Positions 39,100 through 55,473 are shown, numbered from the stretch's first letter. The stretch is 64,000 nucleotides of DNA from Euonymus europaeus (GCA_963580455.1 OY756957.1:4779001-4843000); one strand, 5' to 3'. The notes: a model not told the origin generated them from the letters alone. Numbers and translations: made by a program.

Positions 39100-40050
39100 T
39101 TATGTTGGGTTTCTTTTTTTTTCAATTAATTTCTGTTGTTGCTAGTGAATTAACTAACTTTTGGGAATGTATGTTTACTTGTAAGCATCTGTTAACATTC
39201 AGGTATGAGGCAAATAGTGCTACAGTGATGCAGCCTAGTCTTCGAGTTAACAGAAGCTTCCAGGAAATCTGGGTTTCTAAGTTGATGTGGGATTATGATC
39301 GTTAGAAAGGATAAGGGTGATAGATTGAGTGTATCAAAAGAATCCACCTTTGGAGAGATCAGCTCAGCCAGAATCTATGTAATATATACTAGAATGCAAG
39401 CAAGTCTTCTGATTTGGGGTTAATTGCTAGTCTAGTCCTAAACTGAGAAAGAATTTCATTCAAAGTTCCTGGGACAAACGAGAGAAATATCCCAAAAGAA
39501 GTATGGAGGACCATAATGCTGAAAAATTAAGTATGGAAGTTAAAATGCTTGAATGATTTTGTTGCTAACTGTGACCTCAATATTCATTGATCACATTTCA
39601 GTTCTTGGTTTATTTAGAGTTTTGTTTTGACATTTTATAACTTATCTTCAATTTACACTATTTCCCTTACTTCCTCATCTGTTATTGCTGGAATCTTCCT
39701 CCCTGCTGGCTGCCGCACCATGGATGAGTATATCACCTTTGTGCATGAAAATGTCGCTCATCAAATGATTAAGATTTGTGATTTAAATGGTTATAGTATT
39801 GGTGAAAGATCACCACCTGAATCATTAGGAACTTCAGATTCATGAGACAGACGAGGTGCGCGAGTGACACTCAATCTCATACTGCCAACGATGGTGGTGC
39901 ATTGGTGTGCTATTATATGTATTTTTTTATTTGGTGAAGACATGGAAGTGTATTTTGCTTACATCATACATGGTTTGGCCTAAAAAATTTAGATGCTTAG
40001 GGTCCTTAACGAACAAAACCTTGTCGACAAGCTCTTGTTACATCTTCAGC
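39100..40050. other. decayed DNA between the FPPS and FHA relics
   Basis: No family is recognised with confidence. Short open pieces such as the one at 39720-39845 match nothing I know. In Arabidopsis GAUT4 (At5g47780) lies here; I see no trace of it. Confidence 0.35.
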
Positions 40051-40750
40051 ATGAATGTAATTGATTTAGGCTCAGCACATGGTACATTTGTTGCAAATGA
40101 GAGACTGACAAAAGATAGCCTTGTTGAACTTGAAGTGGGTCAATCTTCGCAGTTTGCAGCATCAAAATAACAGAGATCGACCTACCACTACCACCCGATG
40201 CTTCTGTACTGTTATGGTATTAGGCTCTTAGCACGTCGGGCCTTTCAAAGTCTTGATTCGGGTATCTTGATAAGGAGAGAAGATGAAAACTGGCTTTCAG
40301 AGAGAGAGCTGCCTAGAGAATTAAGAAAACAAGAGTAGCCTTCAGAGATCAAGTTGGAGTAGAACTCGTTGAAGTTGTTGGGATTTCAGATGTTGCAGAT
40401 GTAGAGACGGACCCTGGTTCGATATATGTGTGAAAGAAGGAACTCTTGTTGGAATATATGAATCCGTGGTAAAGACTACTGAGATACCCAAAGCCCAAAG
40501 GTAATGAAAAAGTCTCTGTGAAGGAAGACATACTTCCCAAAAAGGTGCGACGGAGAAGTTGCAACAAGGATGGCTGCCCCAGAGGGTGGGATTTATGATG
40601 ACCTCTATGGTGAATTAATTTTGGATAGTAAATTGGGTTCGTCTTCGGCCTATAATTCAGGTGAGAGGCCAGCTTCAACAACAAAAGATACCCAAGGGAG
40701 GGCCATGGTTGCTTCAAGCGTAGAACCAGGAAATAACACGTTTCAATAAT
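40051..40750 (+). pseudogene. FHA-domain protein (NIPP1-like, At5g47790 type) pseudogene
   Basis: After an acceptor-like site the plus strand reads NVIDLGSAHGTFVANERLTK, then DSLVELEVGQSSQFAAS, the C-terminal half of an FHA domain with the conserved HGTF turn. In shifting frames follow TEIDLPLPPDAS, YGI, VAFRDQVG and ELVEVVGISDVADVETDPG, then EGTLVGIYESVVKTTEIPK and finally GGIYDDLYGEL. This order matches plant FHA proteins related to the PP1 regulator NIPP1. At least one internal TAG (after RKQE) and several frameshifts break it, and the start of the FHA domain is missing. Its position between the FPPS relic and the NPH3 gene matches At5g47790. Confidence 0.7.
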
Positions 40751-40759
40751 GATGATTGG

Positions 40760-43700
40760 TGACTGACTGAAGTGGGTGAGCAGCTCATGCAAAGCTCTTT
40801 AATATTTGTTAGTGGATTTGAAAGCTGTGGTCATTTTCATTTAGAGGGTAAGTTTCCTTTGTAAAGTGGGAATTTTTGCTGTAATTCATCAAAAAATTTC
40901 CCCTTTTGTAGTGACCAGAGCCATCTGGCTTAACCCAGGGTTGTGGATGTCAACTTGTTTATACCGGAGAAAGAAGAAAAGGAATGGTCTTGGCAAGACT
41001 TTTATTTGATACTTTTTCTGCTAGCCATGGTTGTTCTGGCATATTTGGAATTTCTAGCATATGGTGAGCTACTGTTGCTATGTAAAGTGTTGGCTACAAA
41101 ATGTTCTGTTTTTGCAATTAATTGTGTACTTCTAAGGTGATGATTTAGTTGTATTCAAATCTCCACGTTCTTGATTTATGAGAATCATAAAAAATTATTA
41201 TTATTCATCTTGTTCGTGTCTGCTTAATCTAGCCTCAAAAAAAGATCAAATAAAACTCATTATCCTAAATCGTTGAGGTAAGTAAAGACGCTTTTTTTAC
41301 GGTTTACAAAACATTGAAAAATAAAACTACTTGGATGACAGTGAGTGAAGAACCTCTCTCAATTTATCCAGTCTTCCGATATGAAATTAACTTTTTTACA
41401 AACGGTTTGAATTTAGACTCGTATTAGATGAAGAAAGATATTTATATAATATTATTCCCGATTATTAAAAAGAGTTTTGAAATAGCCTTTTTATCTCTCA
41501 TAATAATTACTTTGCTATGCAGTCAAAAGAAATCCAGAATTGGACGCAGAAGTGGACTTTGGCATCTATTTATCCATTATCATTATCATTATCATTATCA
41601 TTATCATTATCAATATCAAATCCCTTTGTTATTAAGAGTAACTAAAGACAAGAAGAATATTCCTGTGATGGATAGAGACAGGACCTGGCATCCATACTGA
41701 GCCAACAAAACTGATCAAGATGCATATGCATAACAATACATATACATGGTGCAAACCAGTGAGGTGGCATCAACTCATTCTGACTGCCCTTAACTGTGGA
41801 ATGGAAGGAGCCAGAGCCTACTTTTTTGGGCCATACCCAGAACTAAAGGGCCAGATACATGATGAATTAGAGATTGACTAGTGCCATTCAGAAGCTACTA
41901 GCTGTTTCCAAGTTTGAATTCCCTAGCTAGTAGCCATGCACCCTTCATTGAAAATTATCTCTCTCTCAACTTGTTCCCTCGTATACTTGGCTTCCATGAA
42001 GTGGCGTGGCTTTAAATTCTTGTTTGTGATGTATTCATGTTTCCTTATCGATGGACATAACTCAAGGACCTTGTTGAAGATGGCGTTCACTTGTCCTTTC
42101 CATGTGAAAGCTCAAGTTTTGGTCCTAATATATTAACTTAAATTATTGTGATCAAAGAAAATAAGCTCTCTCGATTCATGACAGTAATTGTTTATTTGGT
42201 AGAGAGTATGTTTGACAGAGTATAAGCTGAAGTGCAGAGAAAAACTGAGCTTATAAGCTCAGCGTATATGAAACGCTATGACTTATCAGGGATGGAGTCT
42301 AGATTTGAGACAACGAAGGGCGAGAAAATTTTGCGGAGATTAATTACAAATATTTTTTTTAGTTTGAGTTTTAAACCGAATCGAAAAATTGAATTTCCAC
42401 CCCTACTTTTTTTCTTGTGAAATAATTGAGTTAATTAGGATAAGAAAACAAAAGGGTATGGTCAAATGGAAAAAAACACCTTTAATTATATGTTATCTCC
42501 TTCACACTCATTCAGACTGAAGAGATTGAAAGGAAATTTAGGCGGTCCCTTGTGACACACGTGCTAATGAACACATACTTAATACACATTCGAAAGAAAC
42601 CTACACGCATGAAATATCTGGTAAGGGGAAGGGAATACTTGTCTGTGTTTGGCCTCCAAAACAACCAACAAGAAAGGTAGACCAACCCATCAGATTGATG
42701 GCAACTGACGGCAGAGGAAAAAACACGTGGCCGACATGCAGACCAGGAAGGGCAAGAATATACCCATGATGATAGTGGGGGGACTGGAGAGAAAGTATGA
42801 TGAGGAGGATCTTTCTATTATGGCCCCACACATTCATACAAAAAGCTTTAGTTAGTATTACTGTCTAAGCACTAGTCTCTCCCACCCTCCCACTTGCACT
42901 GCATCCTTTTTGTGAATTCAATCATAGAGATAAGAGGCATAGAGCACCAGTTTCATTCTAGCTTAGTATGCTTTTACCAGAAGAGAAGGAGAAGAGTAAA
43001 GAGAAACAGATTTTCACTTTTTTCTTCTTTTTTAATTATAGACAAAGCAGTTTTTCATCATTATATGTATTTGGTACATATATATCACAATTTTGACTAA
43101 TCCCAACCAACCACTCTCTCTCTCTCTCTCCCTCTCTCTCTCCAGTACTACTCTTGGTGAGACATTGAAAGATTCAATCTTTTCCTGTTTCTGCCTTTAC
43201 TTGGTTAATAGGACTTCTCTAGTTGAGTTTCAAAGATATACCCAAAAGCATTCCCTTCTCTTCTCTATATCTGTCTCTCCCACTCTGCTAGTTTACATGC
43301 ATAAAACAACTGATCAGCTTATATACATACCCAGTTGAGTTTATGCATATGTGCCAAACATGATTGCCATCTCCTATTTGTGAATTTGTCACTTGGGCTT
43401 GGAAAAAGGTTGACATGCATGGAGATCAGACGTTTGTTTTTATTTTATGGTATGCTCTCTCTCTCTCTCTCTCTCTCTCTATAGATATATCATTCTGAAC
43501 TATATATGCCATTCCTTGGCATTATTTTAAGAGCATGTATATTGAATTCTGATTTTATCTATGAGGGATTAGACAATTGGTGTAAAATTTGGCTGACAAT
43601 GTTGTCTCCCACCACTCAAAAGCTGAAGGTGCTGTCTTTTTTCCATTCTGTTATGAAGAAGTAGATTCTGCCTCACTTTGTTAAAAGAAAAAAAAAATCG

Positions 43701-45480
43701 TAAAAAAAAGAAATGAAAAATTCCACAGCATAAATATGCTTTTTATTAAAAAAATCTCCAATAGAATAGGGGAATTAAGTAAGAAAATTACAAGGGCATT
43801 TGTTGAGGAGCTCTTTATCAATGTCAAAAGAGAATGTTATCTGAAGTGGCTAACTACCATACAGGTCTGATTCAATTATCAAAACTTCTAAAGTCCATTT
43901 GATGCTTTATTGATGAAAGGCTGACATAGGAGCAATGCATTTTTCTGGTTCTGGGTTGTTGATGCCTTATGCCTTTTTTAAAGGTTCTGTGATTTTCCTG
44001 TTTGAAAGCAAATCCTCCCAGTATTTTGATACTGTTCTACAATGTCCAAGATTTTGCCTGTGAAAGGCTTCTGGACCCATTTGGCTCTAGATTTCTTAAC
44101 AACATGGACTACTCAGTAACAGCATTTATTATCTTTAGCACCATTTTTAGAAAATAAATCCAAGTAAATCAACTCAGATTTGGAGGATCCAAAACCCATT
44201 CATGCATTTCCACCAAACCTAGCTTTTCAGCTAATTGCCTTCCAGGTGTGGGGAAAATGTGAGCACATTATGTATATATATATACTCCCTCATCCTTGTG
44301 GGATTTTTATTCACATTTTAATGAACTTCAAAAGTTGTTTTCTTCTCCATTCATTTTCATCTCAGAAGGTCTCTGTTAAGGTGTGTATGTGTTGCTTTTG
44401 TCTTCCCAATGCCTGTTCACCTTATTCTTTTCCTCATTAATATCTCTATATCTAAACATAAACTGTCCTCCTGTATGATCATAGTTAATTTCTTTGTGAT
44501 TTTTTTCCAGATTCAATTTGGTAATCCTGATCATAAATTTAACGTTTGCTTTGGGAGTGTGAAGGAGTTTCTACATGTTGTTGTTTTTTTTTTCTCATTC
44601 AGAACCAGATTGTTGCATTTTCTCATTTTCTGGCATCTTTTCTGACATGTGTCAAGATTTGGCACAGTAAAGTACAGAACCTTGAACAACCATCCATGGG
44701 AAATATATATTGGAGACAGAGACTCGCATGAATTTCAACACGTGGTGCCTAAAAACAAGAAAAAACTGTCACTCTCTTCTTTGATGTTTAAGATCCATCT
44801 TTGCTAGAGTTCCCTGACAAAAGGAAATCTTTTTTTTCCTCACTTTTTTCCTTTTTGCAGCTGAAATCTCTCCAATTCTAACACACTAGTCTAAGGGCTG
44901 TGTAGGGTTCTTGAGAGGAAATGGTGAAGATGGTAGGACCCCTCTTGTTTTCTTTTCCCTGGAAACTAGAAGGATTAGCCCTACTAACCCATCATGTACT
45001 TGGACAGTGAATGGAATTTTACATATTTGAAGCTGTCGTGTAGTTTTGATCAGCATGCATTCTTCTATTTTTGCATCCCTAGATCTTTAAATGGTACTGT
45101 TTTTTACACTCCATTTTCTCTTCTACTATTTATACCAAAAAAACCCTCTCCATTAGTTGGTTTTTGGGTTTATTTTTTTATAATTTTATATGGTCTTTAC
45201 TGCATATTAAGAGAGAAATCTAAGTTGAATGGACTCCATTGTTGTATCTGCTGATGTGTGTGTGCGCGCGCTCATGTGCATGTAAAAAAAATGCTAAAAA
45301 GGGGTGTTCAAGCTCAGTTACTTGACATGAATTGTTCTCGCCCAAGCATCCATTAATTTCTGAATTATTCAGTATGCTGTACATATCAGAGAAATTTTAT
45401 TCAGATTCTGCAGTGTAGTTAGATCACTAAAGAATTGTGCTCTGCTTGTTTTTCATGCATGCTTCAATGTCTCTCTTTCA
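40760..45480 (+). other. long gene-free region and probable NPH3 leader
   Basis: No coding exon is supported. (CT)n tracts at about 43113-43141 and 43453-43482, and the acceptor CTCTCTTTCAG at 45471-45481, suggest that the NPH3 gene has 5' UTR exon(s) in the 42.9-43.4 kb area and a leader intron ending at 45481. CACGTG motifs occur near 42558 and 42725. The rest is AT-rich. Confidence 0.4.
41575..41610 (+). repeat. (CATTAT)6 microsatellite
   Basis: Six perfect copies of CATTAT in a short open stretch that is otherwise unsupported as a gene. Confidence 0.95.
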
Positions 45481-45500
45481 GATAGGATTCTGGTACGGGC

Positions 45501-45725
45501 ATGTCCAAGTTCGTTGAAGTTAGCGTTAGTCGAAAACATTTGATCATAACAACAAATAATCACAAAAATGAAGTTTATGAAAATTGGAACAAGGCCGGAT
45601 ACCTTCTACACAGAAGAGGCTACCAGGTCTGGTTATACCCATCAGAAACTTTAAATGAAAAGATCTTGGCATATAATTCACATTCATTACAGTAGATCTT
45701 TGATATGCAGGACAGTGATTTCTGA
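45501..45725 (+). promoter_or_regulatory. upstream ORF overlapping the NPH3 start
   Basis: An ATG at 45501 opens a frame different from the main one. It runs 42 codons to the end of exon 1 (45626) and, after splicing to 45711, four more codons to TGA at 45723-45725. It overlaps the main ATG at 45568. It matters only if transcripts include 45501, which the acceptor at 45481 suggests. Confidence 0.4.
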
Positions 45726-47767
45726 TATTCCGAGCGATCTTGTCATTAAGATTAACAGGATTACTTACTTTCTCCATAAGGTTTGACTTTATGATCAAAA
45801 TGATCAATTTCATTGCTATGTACTATCCAAAGATTAAACATAGAACCTCATTAAAAATGTCTTAATCTTAGCTGCAGTTTCCTCTTCTACCGAGGTGTAG
45901 TCTCTTGCAAACGCTTTGCGCTGATTCTACCGATTCAAGCATTGTTACGATAGAGCTTCATGATATTCCTGGCGGCGAGGAGGCTTTTGAACTCTGTGCT
46001 AAGTTCTGCTATGGAATAACAATCAATCTCAGTGCACATAACTTTGTACCTGCATTCTGTGCTGCTAAATTTCTCCGAATGACTGAGTCGGTCGAGAAGG
46101 GAAACTTTGTTCTAAAACTTGAGGCTTTCTTCAACTCATGCATTCTTGAAGGTTGGAAAGACTCCATTGTCACCCTGCAAACCACAGCTAAGCTTATTGA
46201 ATTGTCTGAAAACCATGGAATCATCAGAAGATGCATTGATTCGATTGTTGAGAAAGTTCTTACACCCCCATCAAAGGTTAACCAGTTCACATTCATCAGA
46301 ATAATGCTACTTACTTCAGATTATCAATCTTTACTTAAACTGTGATGATTCTGTTCAGGTCTCTTGGTCCTACACTTACACTAGACCAGGTTTTAGCAAA
46401 CACCAAAAATCTGTTCCGAGGGATTGGTGGACGGAGGACATATCTGATCTTGACATACACCTGTTCCGGTATGCAATTACAGCAATCAGATCAACATTTG
46501 TGCTTTTACCGCAGCTTATTGGGGAAGCTTTGCACGTCTATGCCTTGCGTTGGCTACCTGATACTGCAAAGATTAGACCTTTAGCTGAAAGTTCAGCATC
46601 TCAAACTGATGAAACAATTGGAAAACACAAACGAATTCTGGAAACTATAGTTAGCATGATTCCAGGAGATAGAGGATCAGTTTCTGTTAGTTTCTTGCTT
46701 AGGCTCCTTAGTATTGGAAATTTTCTGGGAGCATCCTCTATGATAAAGACAGAACTCATAAGAAGAGCTTGTATGCAGTTAGAGGAGGCAACCGTGAATG
46801 ACCTGCTCTTTCCTTCACACTCATCCTCTGATCAGCATTTCTATGACATAGAATTGGTTATGGCAATGCTAGAAAGTTTCTTGGTGCAATGGAGACGACA
46901 ATCCCCCGCACCTGACAATAACAATCAACTCACAAAATCAATTAGAAAAATTGCAGAACTGATTGATTCCTATCTTCAAGTTATTGCAAGGGACGCAAAC
47001 ATGCCAGTATCCAAACTGGTAACTCTTGCAGAAGCTTTGCCGGACGTTGCCCGGAGGAGTCATGATGACCTGTACAAGGCAATCAACATTTACCTCAAGG
47101 TAAGGCTACAAATTCAACTCCAATCATAGCTAGCCAAATTGTTGATATTAAACCCCACTTTTTAAAATATCAACATTCTGCAGAACATGCACTACAGGTA
47201 ATGAAAGAATTATAGCAAAGTCTTCTTACTGCTGTTCAGTGATTCCGTTCTTGTGTTTTCCTTTAATATGACTCAATTAACAAGCAGGAGCATCCCAATA
47301 TGAGCAAAGCAGACAAGAAGGATTTATGCAGGATTCTGGACTGTCAAAAATTGTCTCCAGAAGTACGTGCACATGCTGTAAAGAATGAGCGGCTACCATT
47401 GAGAACTGTTGTGCAAATCCTCTACTTTGAGCAAGAGAAAGGCTCCAGGACTCCTGAAAGTAAAATGCCATTACAGGAACTTATCAGAAGAAAACATACA
47501 CCATCTCCTGAAGATGATTTGACCAAACTAGAATTGGGTCCGAATGAACAATCTAGAGAGGCTGAGGGAACTAGAAAAACAGCAGCACCTCAAAGCAGCA
47601 TTGTAATGGATGAACAAAGAACGAAAACACGAGATAGAAAAGTAATGAAAGGAGAGATTGAGGAAGTGGGATCCGAGAAGGGAAGGGAATTTAGAGAACA
47701 AGGGAATTGTGGAGCCAAGGTGAATACAAAGAAGATTATACGAAAGGCAAGTGCTAGAGATAGATAG
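45568..47767 (+). CDS. NPH3/RPT2-like BTB protein, 582 aa
   Basis: Five exons: 45568-45626, 45711-45780, 45878-46276, 46359-47099, 47288-47767. The N-terminus [17 protein letters not shown] and the following [24 protein letters not shown] and [20 protein letters not shown] form the BTB/POZ domain typical of this family. The NPH3 domain follows: [61 protein letters not shown] and [19 protein letters not shown], then [21 protein letters not shown] charged, low-complexity tail ends [10 protein letters not shown]. Family members are CUL3 substrate adaptors acting near the plasma membrane in phototropism and auxin transport; this one is the At5g47800 type, whose role is not established. An overlapping upstream ATG at 45501 may reduce translation. 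Confidence 0.93.
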
Positions 47768-48700
47768 CAACAATGAAGAACAAAGTAGAGTATTTCTCCC
47801 TCCTGTCCAGTTTGGGACTATCCGATAATAAGTGATGCTGCAAAGAGATCATTGTAGATTACGATTTGTACTGAATCTTCAATTTCCATGGAAGTCACCT
47901 GTCTGTTATCTTAGGCTAGAGACCAATTTGTTGGAAAGTAGTAATCTTTTTGTGCAGAAGGCGATATAACAGCCTTGGTTTCTTGATAGGTTTTAGAATG
48001 AGAAGAAGCTGGTGCCTAACCTGGATTCTGAACTCAAAAAAAACCGTTGGATTGTAGAAAGCTGGATTCAATAGCAGGTCTTTTCATGAAGAAGATTTAC
48101 CCATAAACAGAAAAAATAAAGTGAACAGCCAATCTCCCATTGACATGTTTGGAGAGTCGCCGATGACTGAATCCAACTCAAAAGAATCAATGAAGGTTAA
48201 AAATGAAATGAAAGGAGAAGAAAAATTAAAATCATAATCAATTAACCAGTTTAATCCAACGGTCAGTGTTGATTTTCAAAATCTAACGGTTATCAAGGGA
48301 GGTAGGTGGACTTAAAATGGAAATAATTTAATCCAATTAATCATAAAAATCAGAATGGCAGTCAGACCCACCAGGCTGCAGTGGTTTCGCCCACAGCAGA
48401 GGACCAAACATGAAACACCCACACTTAGCACGAGCCACGTGTGTCTGTGCGAAACTCCTATGTCAGAAATGGGGTTATACTTCCATGTTTGGATGACCAC
48501 ATGCAAATCCCGCATTTTCCTTGACAGTAAAAACTGCCTTCACTTTATTGTATCAGACTCTGTAGATCGTAATCCTTTTCCCTGTCTCAATAGGGTATTA
48601 GTGTTAATTACTCTCTCTCTCTCTCTCTCTCTGTTTCGGTTTTTATAATAATCATTCGCAGTCATTTGCTTGCTTATGAACTCTGATACATAATAAAAGA
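47768..48700. other. NPH3 3' UTR and CBL promoter
   Basis: 3' UTR sequence probably ends near 48000. The remainder is AT-rich and includes CCACGTGT at about 48435-48442 and a (CT)n tract at 48611-48632, shortly upstream of the likely CBL leader. No gene is seen. Confidence 0.4.
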
Positions 48701-48729
48701 ATCAAATTGCATACAAAAAATATTAGGAG

Positions 48730-50811
48730 AGATGTCCGAGTGTATTGACTGTTCCCCTTCAATCTCTCTCGGTTTCTCCATCGGGGCTTTGTAAAAGGTA
48801 ACTCCTTTTTTGTTATTTTTTCTTGTACTTTTTTTCCTTCTATGTGGCGCCTTGCTCTCTCACATTCTTGTCCGGTTATTGCATTTGCTGCTGAATCTTT
48901 GGTTTAATCTTAAAGCTCTGATCTTTGCTCGTTTTTATTTGTATTTTTTATGAGCTTTATACGAGCTTTGATTGCGGATTTGGGGATTTAATCTGTTATC
49001 GTGACATGTTTTGTATATGAATTTTGGGTTTGGAAGGTGGTGGCTCTGGAATTATCGGATCAACAACTTAGGTGTTTTTTTGTTCCTGTTTCTTGGATCC
49101 GTTAAATGATTTATTGGTTTTGTGCTGCCCATTGTTTGATTACATTCATTGCATTTGCCAATATTCGTCAATTTTGATTCTTTGTTTTTGTGTCCTGATT
49201 TCTGATATGCTATGATGACGTTGGTGGGATTTTATTTTAGATGTCATAGTAAATGAAGTTTGGTTTTGTTCACTACACTTGATGTAACTTCTTTTGCAAT
49301 TGGCTGCTGATAATGATGATATCTAATGTTCTGGTGGGAAGGGGGAAAGTTGAATATGCTAAGCATGGAATGATTCCATTGAAAGTTGTATATCATAAAC
49401 CAATTTAAGGGGAATGTCAAATGCTACCTTTTTCTAAGCTTTTGCTTTGAGTTCAATGTAGTTGTATACCCGTAAACACTAAACAGCATCTAGATTGAAG
49501 TGAGCTAAGCCTGATATGATTGGCAAGACTCAGTTTAGCTTTTATGATTAAATCTTTTTTTTGTCTTTCATTTTTCGAGCAATAGATATCAGTCTACGTG
49601 CCCGTTGCCCCCTTCTGCGACGTGCTTTACGCCCCTTACCAGTGAAAAACACACCATAATCGGGTTGCTGATTGAAATTTTTTGTGTGTTGTTGGCTGGT
49701 TAATGATGCATGCATGCATAGGTTTTTTTTCTTATAGTTACTGCTGACGTCTGACCGTCTTGCATATCTGATTTGCTGATTGGTCCAATAAATAGGAAAC
49801 GACAAAACATTATTTTAAGATTCTTTTCAGCTCTCTGGTTTGAATGTAATATTTGGATACTCGTGTGTATTTACTCATTTTACTTAGTTTACAAATAATG
49901 CATATCGAACTCTAGCATTTGTTCAAAACCTTCTGTCAATTGTTCAGTAATTTCTAACATATGTACATAGGTTGCAACGGTAAAAAACTTCTGTTCATTG
50001 AGCGACGTAACCGAGAGCGGATTTCACTAATTGAACCCTTAACCTCTAGTTGTGATGGAGCTACTTTACCACTAGGCCATAGATTTTCTTATCATATTGC
50101 AAGTATGCTCCTCTGTTTTTAACAATGGAAAAAGCCAAGTAATGGGAAGCAAGGAAGATAGATTTGGACATAAATAAGGTGGATATGATGTGATGTGTCA
50201 CTTATTTTTAATTCTTTTGATGACAAAAGGTAGTGGGATGGGACAAAAATTAGTTTTAACTCATATTGCACATGCTTTTTGCTGAGAAGATGGAATTAAT
50301 TGGATTTATTGCATGTTGTTATGAGACTTTGACCAAACTCTTGAGGGTGCTCTATGTGTTAGTAGTTACATCGTACAATTGACGCAAACATAGCATGGGA
50401 CCTTACTACACTGTTTTCTCTTTTATTTTCTTGACACATGATTCTAGGTCGTGTGCATGTAAATGCGAACATAGAATGATTGGATTGTGAACTTGTAATT
50501 CTTGTAGTTTGACTTGTGTGAACCTCATCACCTGGCTAGATGGAATATCGTTGATGATATCATGCAGCCTTAAGAAATCATTTTTTGGAAAGGAAACGAT
50601 GGATGGTTTATTACAAGCCTGATGACTGCTTACCTTTTTTTTCTATGTTTAAGATGTTCTCCGTTCTCTATTTTGGTTCTTGTTCTCCTCGTGATAGAAA
50701 AGGTCACCCTTCTGTCCCAATTGACAGTTTCTTGTAAATAGAGTGTTTAAATTTAATACCTAGCTTTCCTTTGTCCTCAGGTATGGAGTGTTTTGACATC
50801 TGTAAAAGATC
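48730..50811 (+). promoter_or_regulatory. CBL 5' leader with a ~2-kb leader intron and uORF
   Basis: A leader exon is likely at about 48730-48798, ending AAAAG|GTAACT. The matching acceptor is TGTCCTCAG at 50772-50780, giving an intron of about 1.98 kb. The second leader piece holds an ATG at 50783 whose 13-codon frame ends at TAG 50822-50824 and overlaps the main ATG at 50812. First leader introns of this size often raise expression in plants; that role is inferred. Confidence 0.55.
49970..50090 (-). mobile_element. tRNA-derived SINE in the CBL leader intron
   Basis: The minus strand reads ATGGCCTAGTGGTAAAGTAG (box-A-like) and, about 35 bases on, GGTTAAGGGTTCAATTAGTG (box-B-like). Box spacing is as in tRNA-derived SINEs. 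Borders are approximate; no clear target duplication was identified. Confidence 0.55.
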
Positions 50812-53768
<2,957 letters not shown>

Positions 53769-54429
53769 GTTGACGATTCACATCAAGTGTAATATGCTAT
53801 AAACTCGAGGCTTCTCCGTTTGCAAAGCTCCATAGTTAGAACTATGTTTCCTTATTTGAGTAGTGGAGGGCTTCCTTTTTGCATAGACTAAAATGGGTTT
53901 CAGATGTTTTGTGGCATGTGGAGAAAATCCGACATCAACATGGTTTGGGATAAAAGGCTTTGACAACCATGATGATGATGATATTGAATGATATATGGGG
54001 ATTCCGGTATTTAATTATGCATTCCTTGGAATTTTCGGGATTTTAGTGTCACCTGATTAGGTTTCCAAATTGAGCTTGCGTATGTGATGCAATGCATTAT
54101 AGTAATATATCAGAGTCTCTTATATCGCAGCGATAGTATTTGCGAAATAATGCAAGTATAGTTGAGGCATGTTTAGAAACTATATGTAGCGTAGGCGCAT
54201 CGGTTCGGTTGGATTGATGATATTCAGTGGTGTTTTATCAATTTCATTGTGGTAATAGACTAAACAAAGTGGCTGAACCCCAGCCAGAGACTGGATGCCG
54301 AGAAAGGTTGGGGAAGAGTTGTGAAGCCATGGAAAAGATCCAGCTCGAGTCTCATGCTGATGAAAAGAAAAGGATGTGTAATCCGCATCGAATGAAATGT
54401 AGGCCAAGTTGAGAACAATTTGGAACAAT

Positions 54430-54625
54430 AGGTTTTGGCGAACCCATTGAAACTTGCTTATAACCAAAAGTATTCTCTACCCTACAACAAACGTTGTAGG
54501 ATTTATTTTTTGGGTGAAGGACAACCAGTGGTGAGGGCACAAAAGAGGTTTTGGCAACCCAATTGAAACTTTTATAACCAAAAGAATACTCCACCCTGCA
54601 AGAAATGTTGTAGGATTGATTTATT
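54430..54625 (+). repeat. two-copy tandem duplication, step 116 bp
   Basis: AGGTTTTGGC, followed by AACCCATTGAAACTT, TATAACCAAAAG and GTTGTAGGATT, starts at 54430 and again at 54546 with moderate divergence. It is intergenic between CBL and PFK. Confidence 0.8.
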
Positions 54626-54639
54626 ATACTTTTTTTTTT

Positions 54640-55473
54640 TTTGGGTAAGGAATTACTACTAGGGAGGGATAACTTTAAGTGTTTTTTTTTTTTTTTTTGT
54701 TCTTTTGATGATGGGAGGAGAGTTAAACTTGGCCCTTTAATTGGAATGATCCATTTCCAACTGACTCGGCCATTACTAGATAGTTTAAATTTTTTTCCTT
54801 TCTATTTTCTTTTTATGACAAAAGAAGGAGAGTCTTTTTAATTGAAATGATTCATTCTTAGTCAACTCGGCCACTACCACCAAATAGATCAAATAGTTAA
54901 GAGACGTCATAAAGAATCATGAGTCTTGTACCTAATAAGTTAAAGGATATTGATTGAATTTGAGTCCCTCAATCCAAAAGATTTATTCCAACCAACTCGG
55001 TCACCCTGAGTGATTGGAGATATGTCTAAATTAGTTGAAAATTAATTTTTCTGGTCAAGAACTTAAGTTTGAATCTTCACATTGACATTTTATGACATCA
55101 TATTCACACTTACATGGCCTACTCAATTATTTGAAGGGAGTGAGACAATCCAAATAATGAGGAAATATCATTGTGTAGTGGATTTTTTGTTGATAAGGTG
55201 GTCAGCAAAAATCACTGGGGTTGTAAAATGGAAGTCAAGAGATTGTTATTTAAGTAGTCATTGCAGAAAGTACACCAGAAATTCTTCAAAAGATTTTCAT
55301 CAGATAATGTTCATAATTTTCATAATTAACCAGGGAACTAAAACAAGACCAGCATTTACGGTAATTACCAGTGCAACATCAGTAAATCGTCTAAATTTCT
55401 TCACCAGAGATTTTACATTTCAACCCAGAAAACAAAGCAAGTAGTGATAGAAATTCAAATGCAACTAGTTTTC
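54640..55473. other. gene-free spacer with degenerate repeats
   Basis: Poly-T runs and three loose copies of a motif like GATCCATTTCCAACTGACTCGG (54750, 54850, 54980) occur here. They suggest old repeat DNA of unknown class. No gene is seen. Confidence 0.4.

Noticed and set aside
40349..40792. 147-codon minus-strand frame
   Set aside because: It is antisense to the FHA pseudogene; the plus-strand reading has clear homology.
38085..41140. Pack-MULE or Helitron carrying captured FPPS, FHA and PPR pieces
   Set aside because: The FPPS and FHA relics sit in the ancestral order and I see no terminal repeats around them, so decay in place is simpler.
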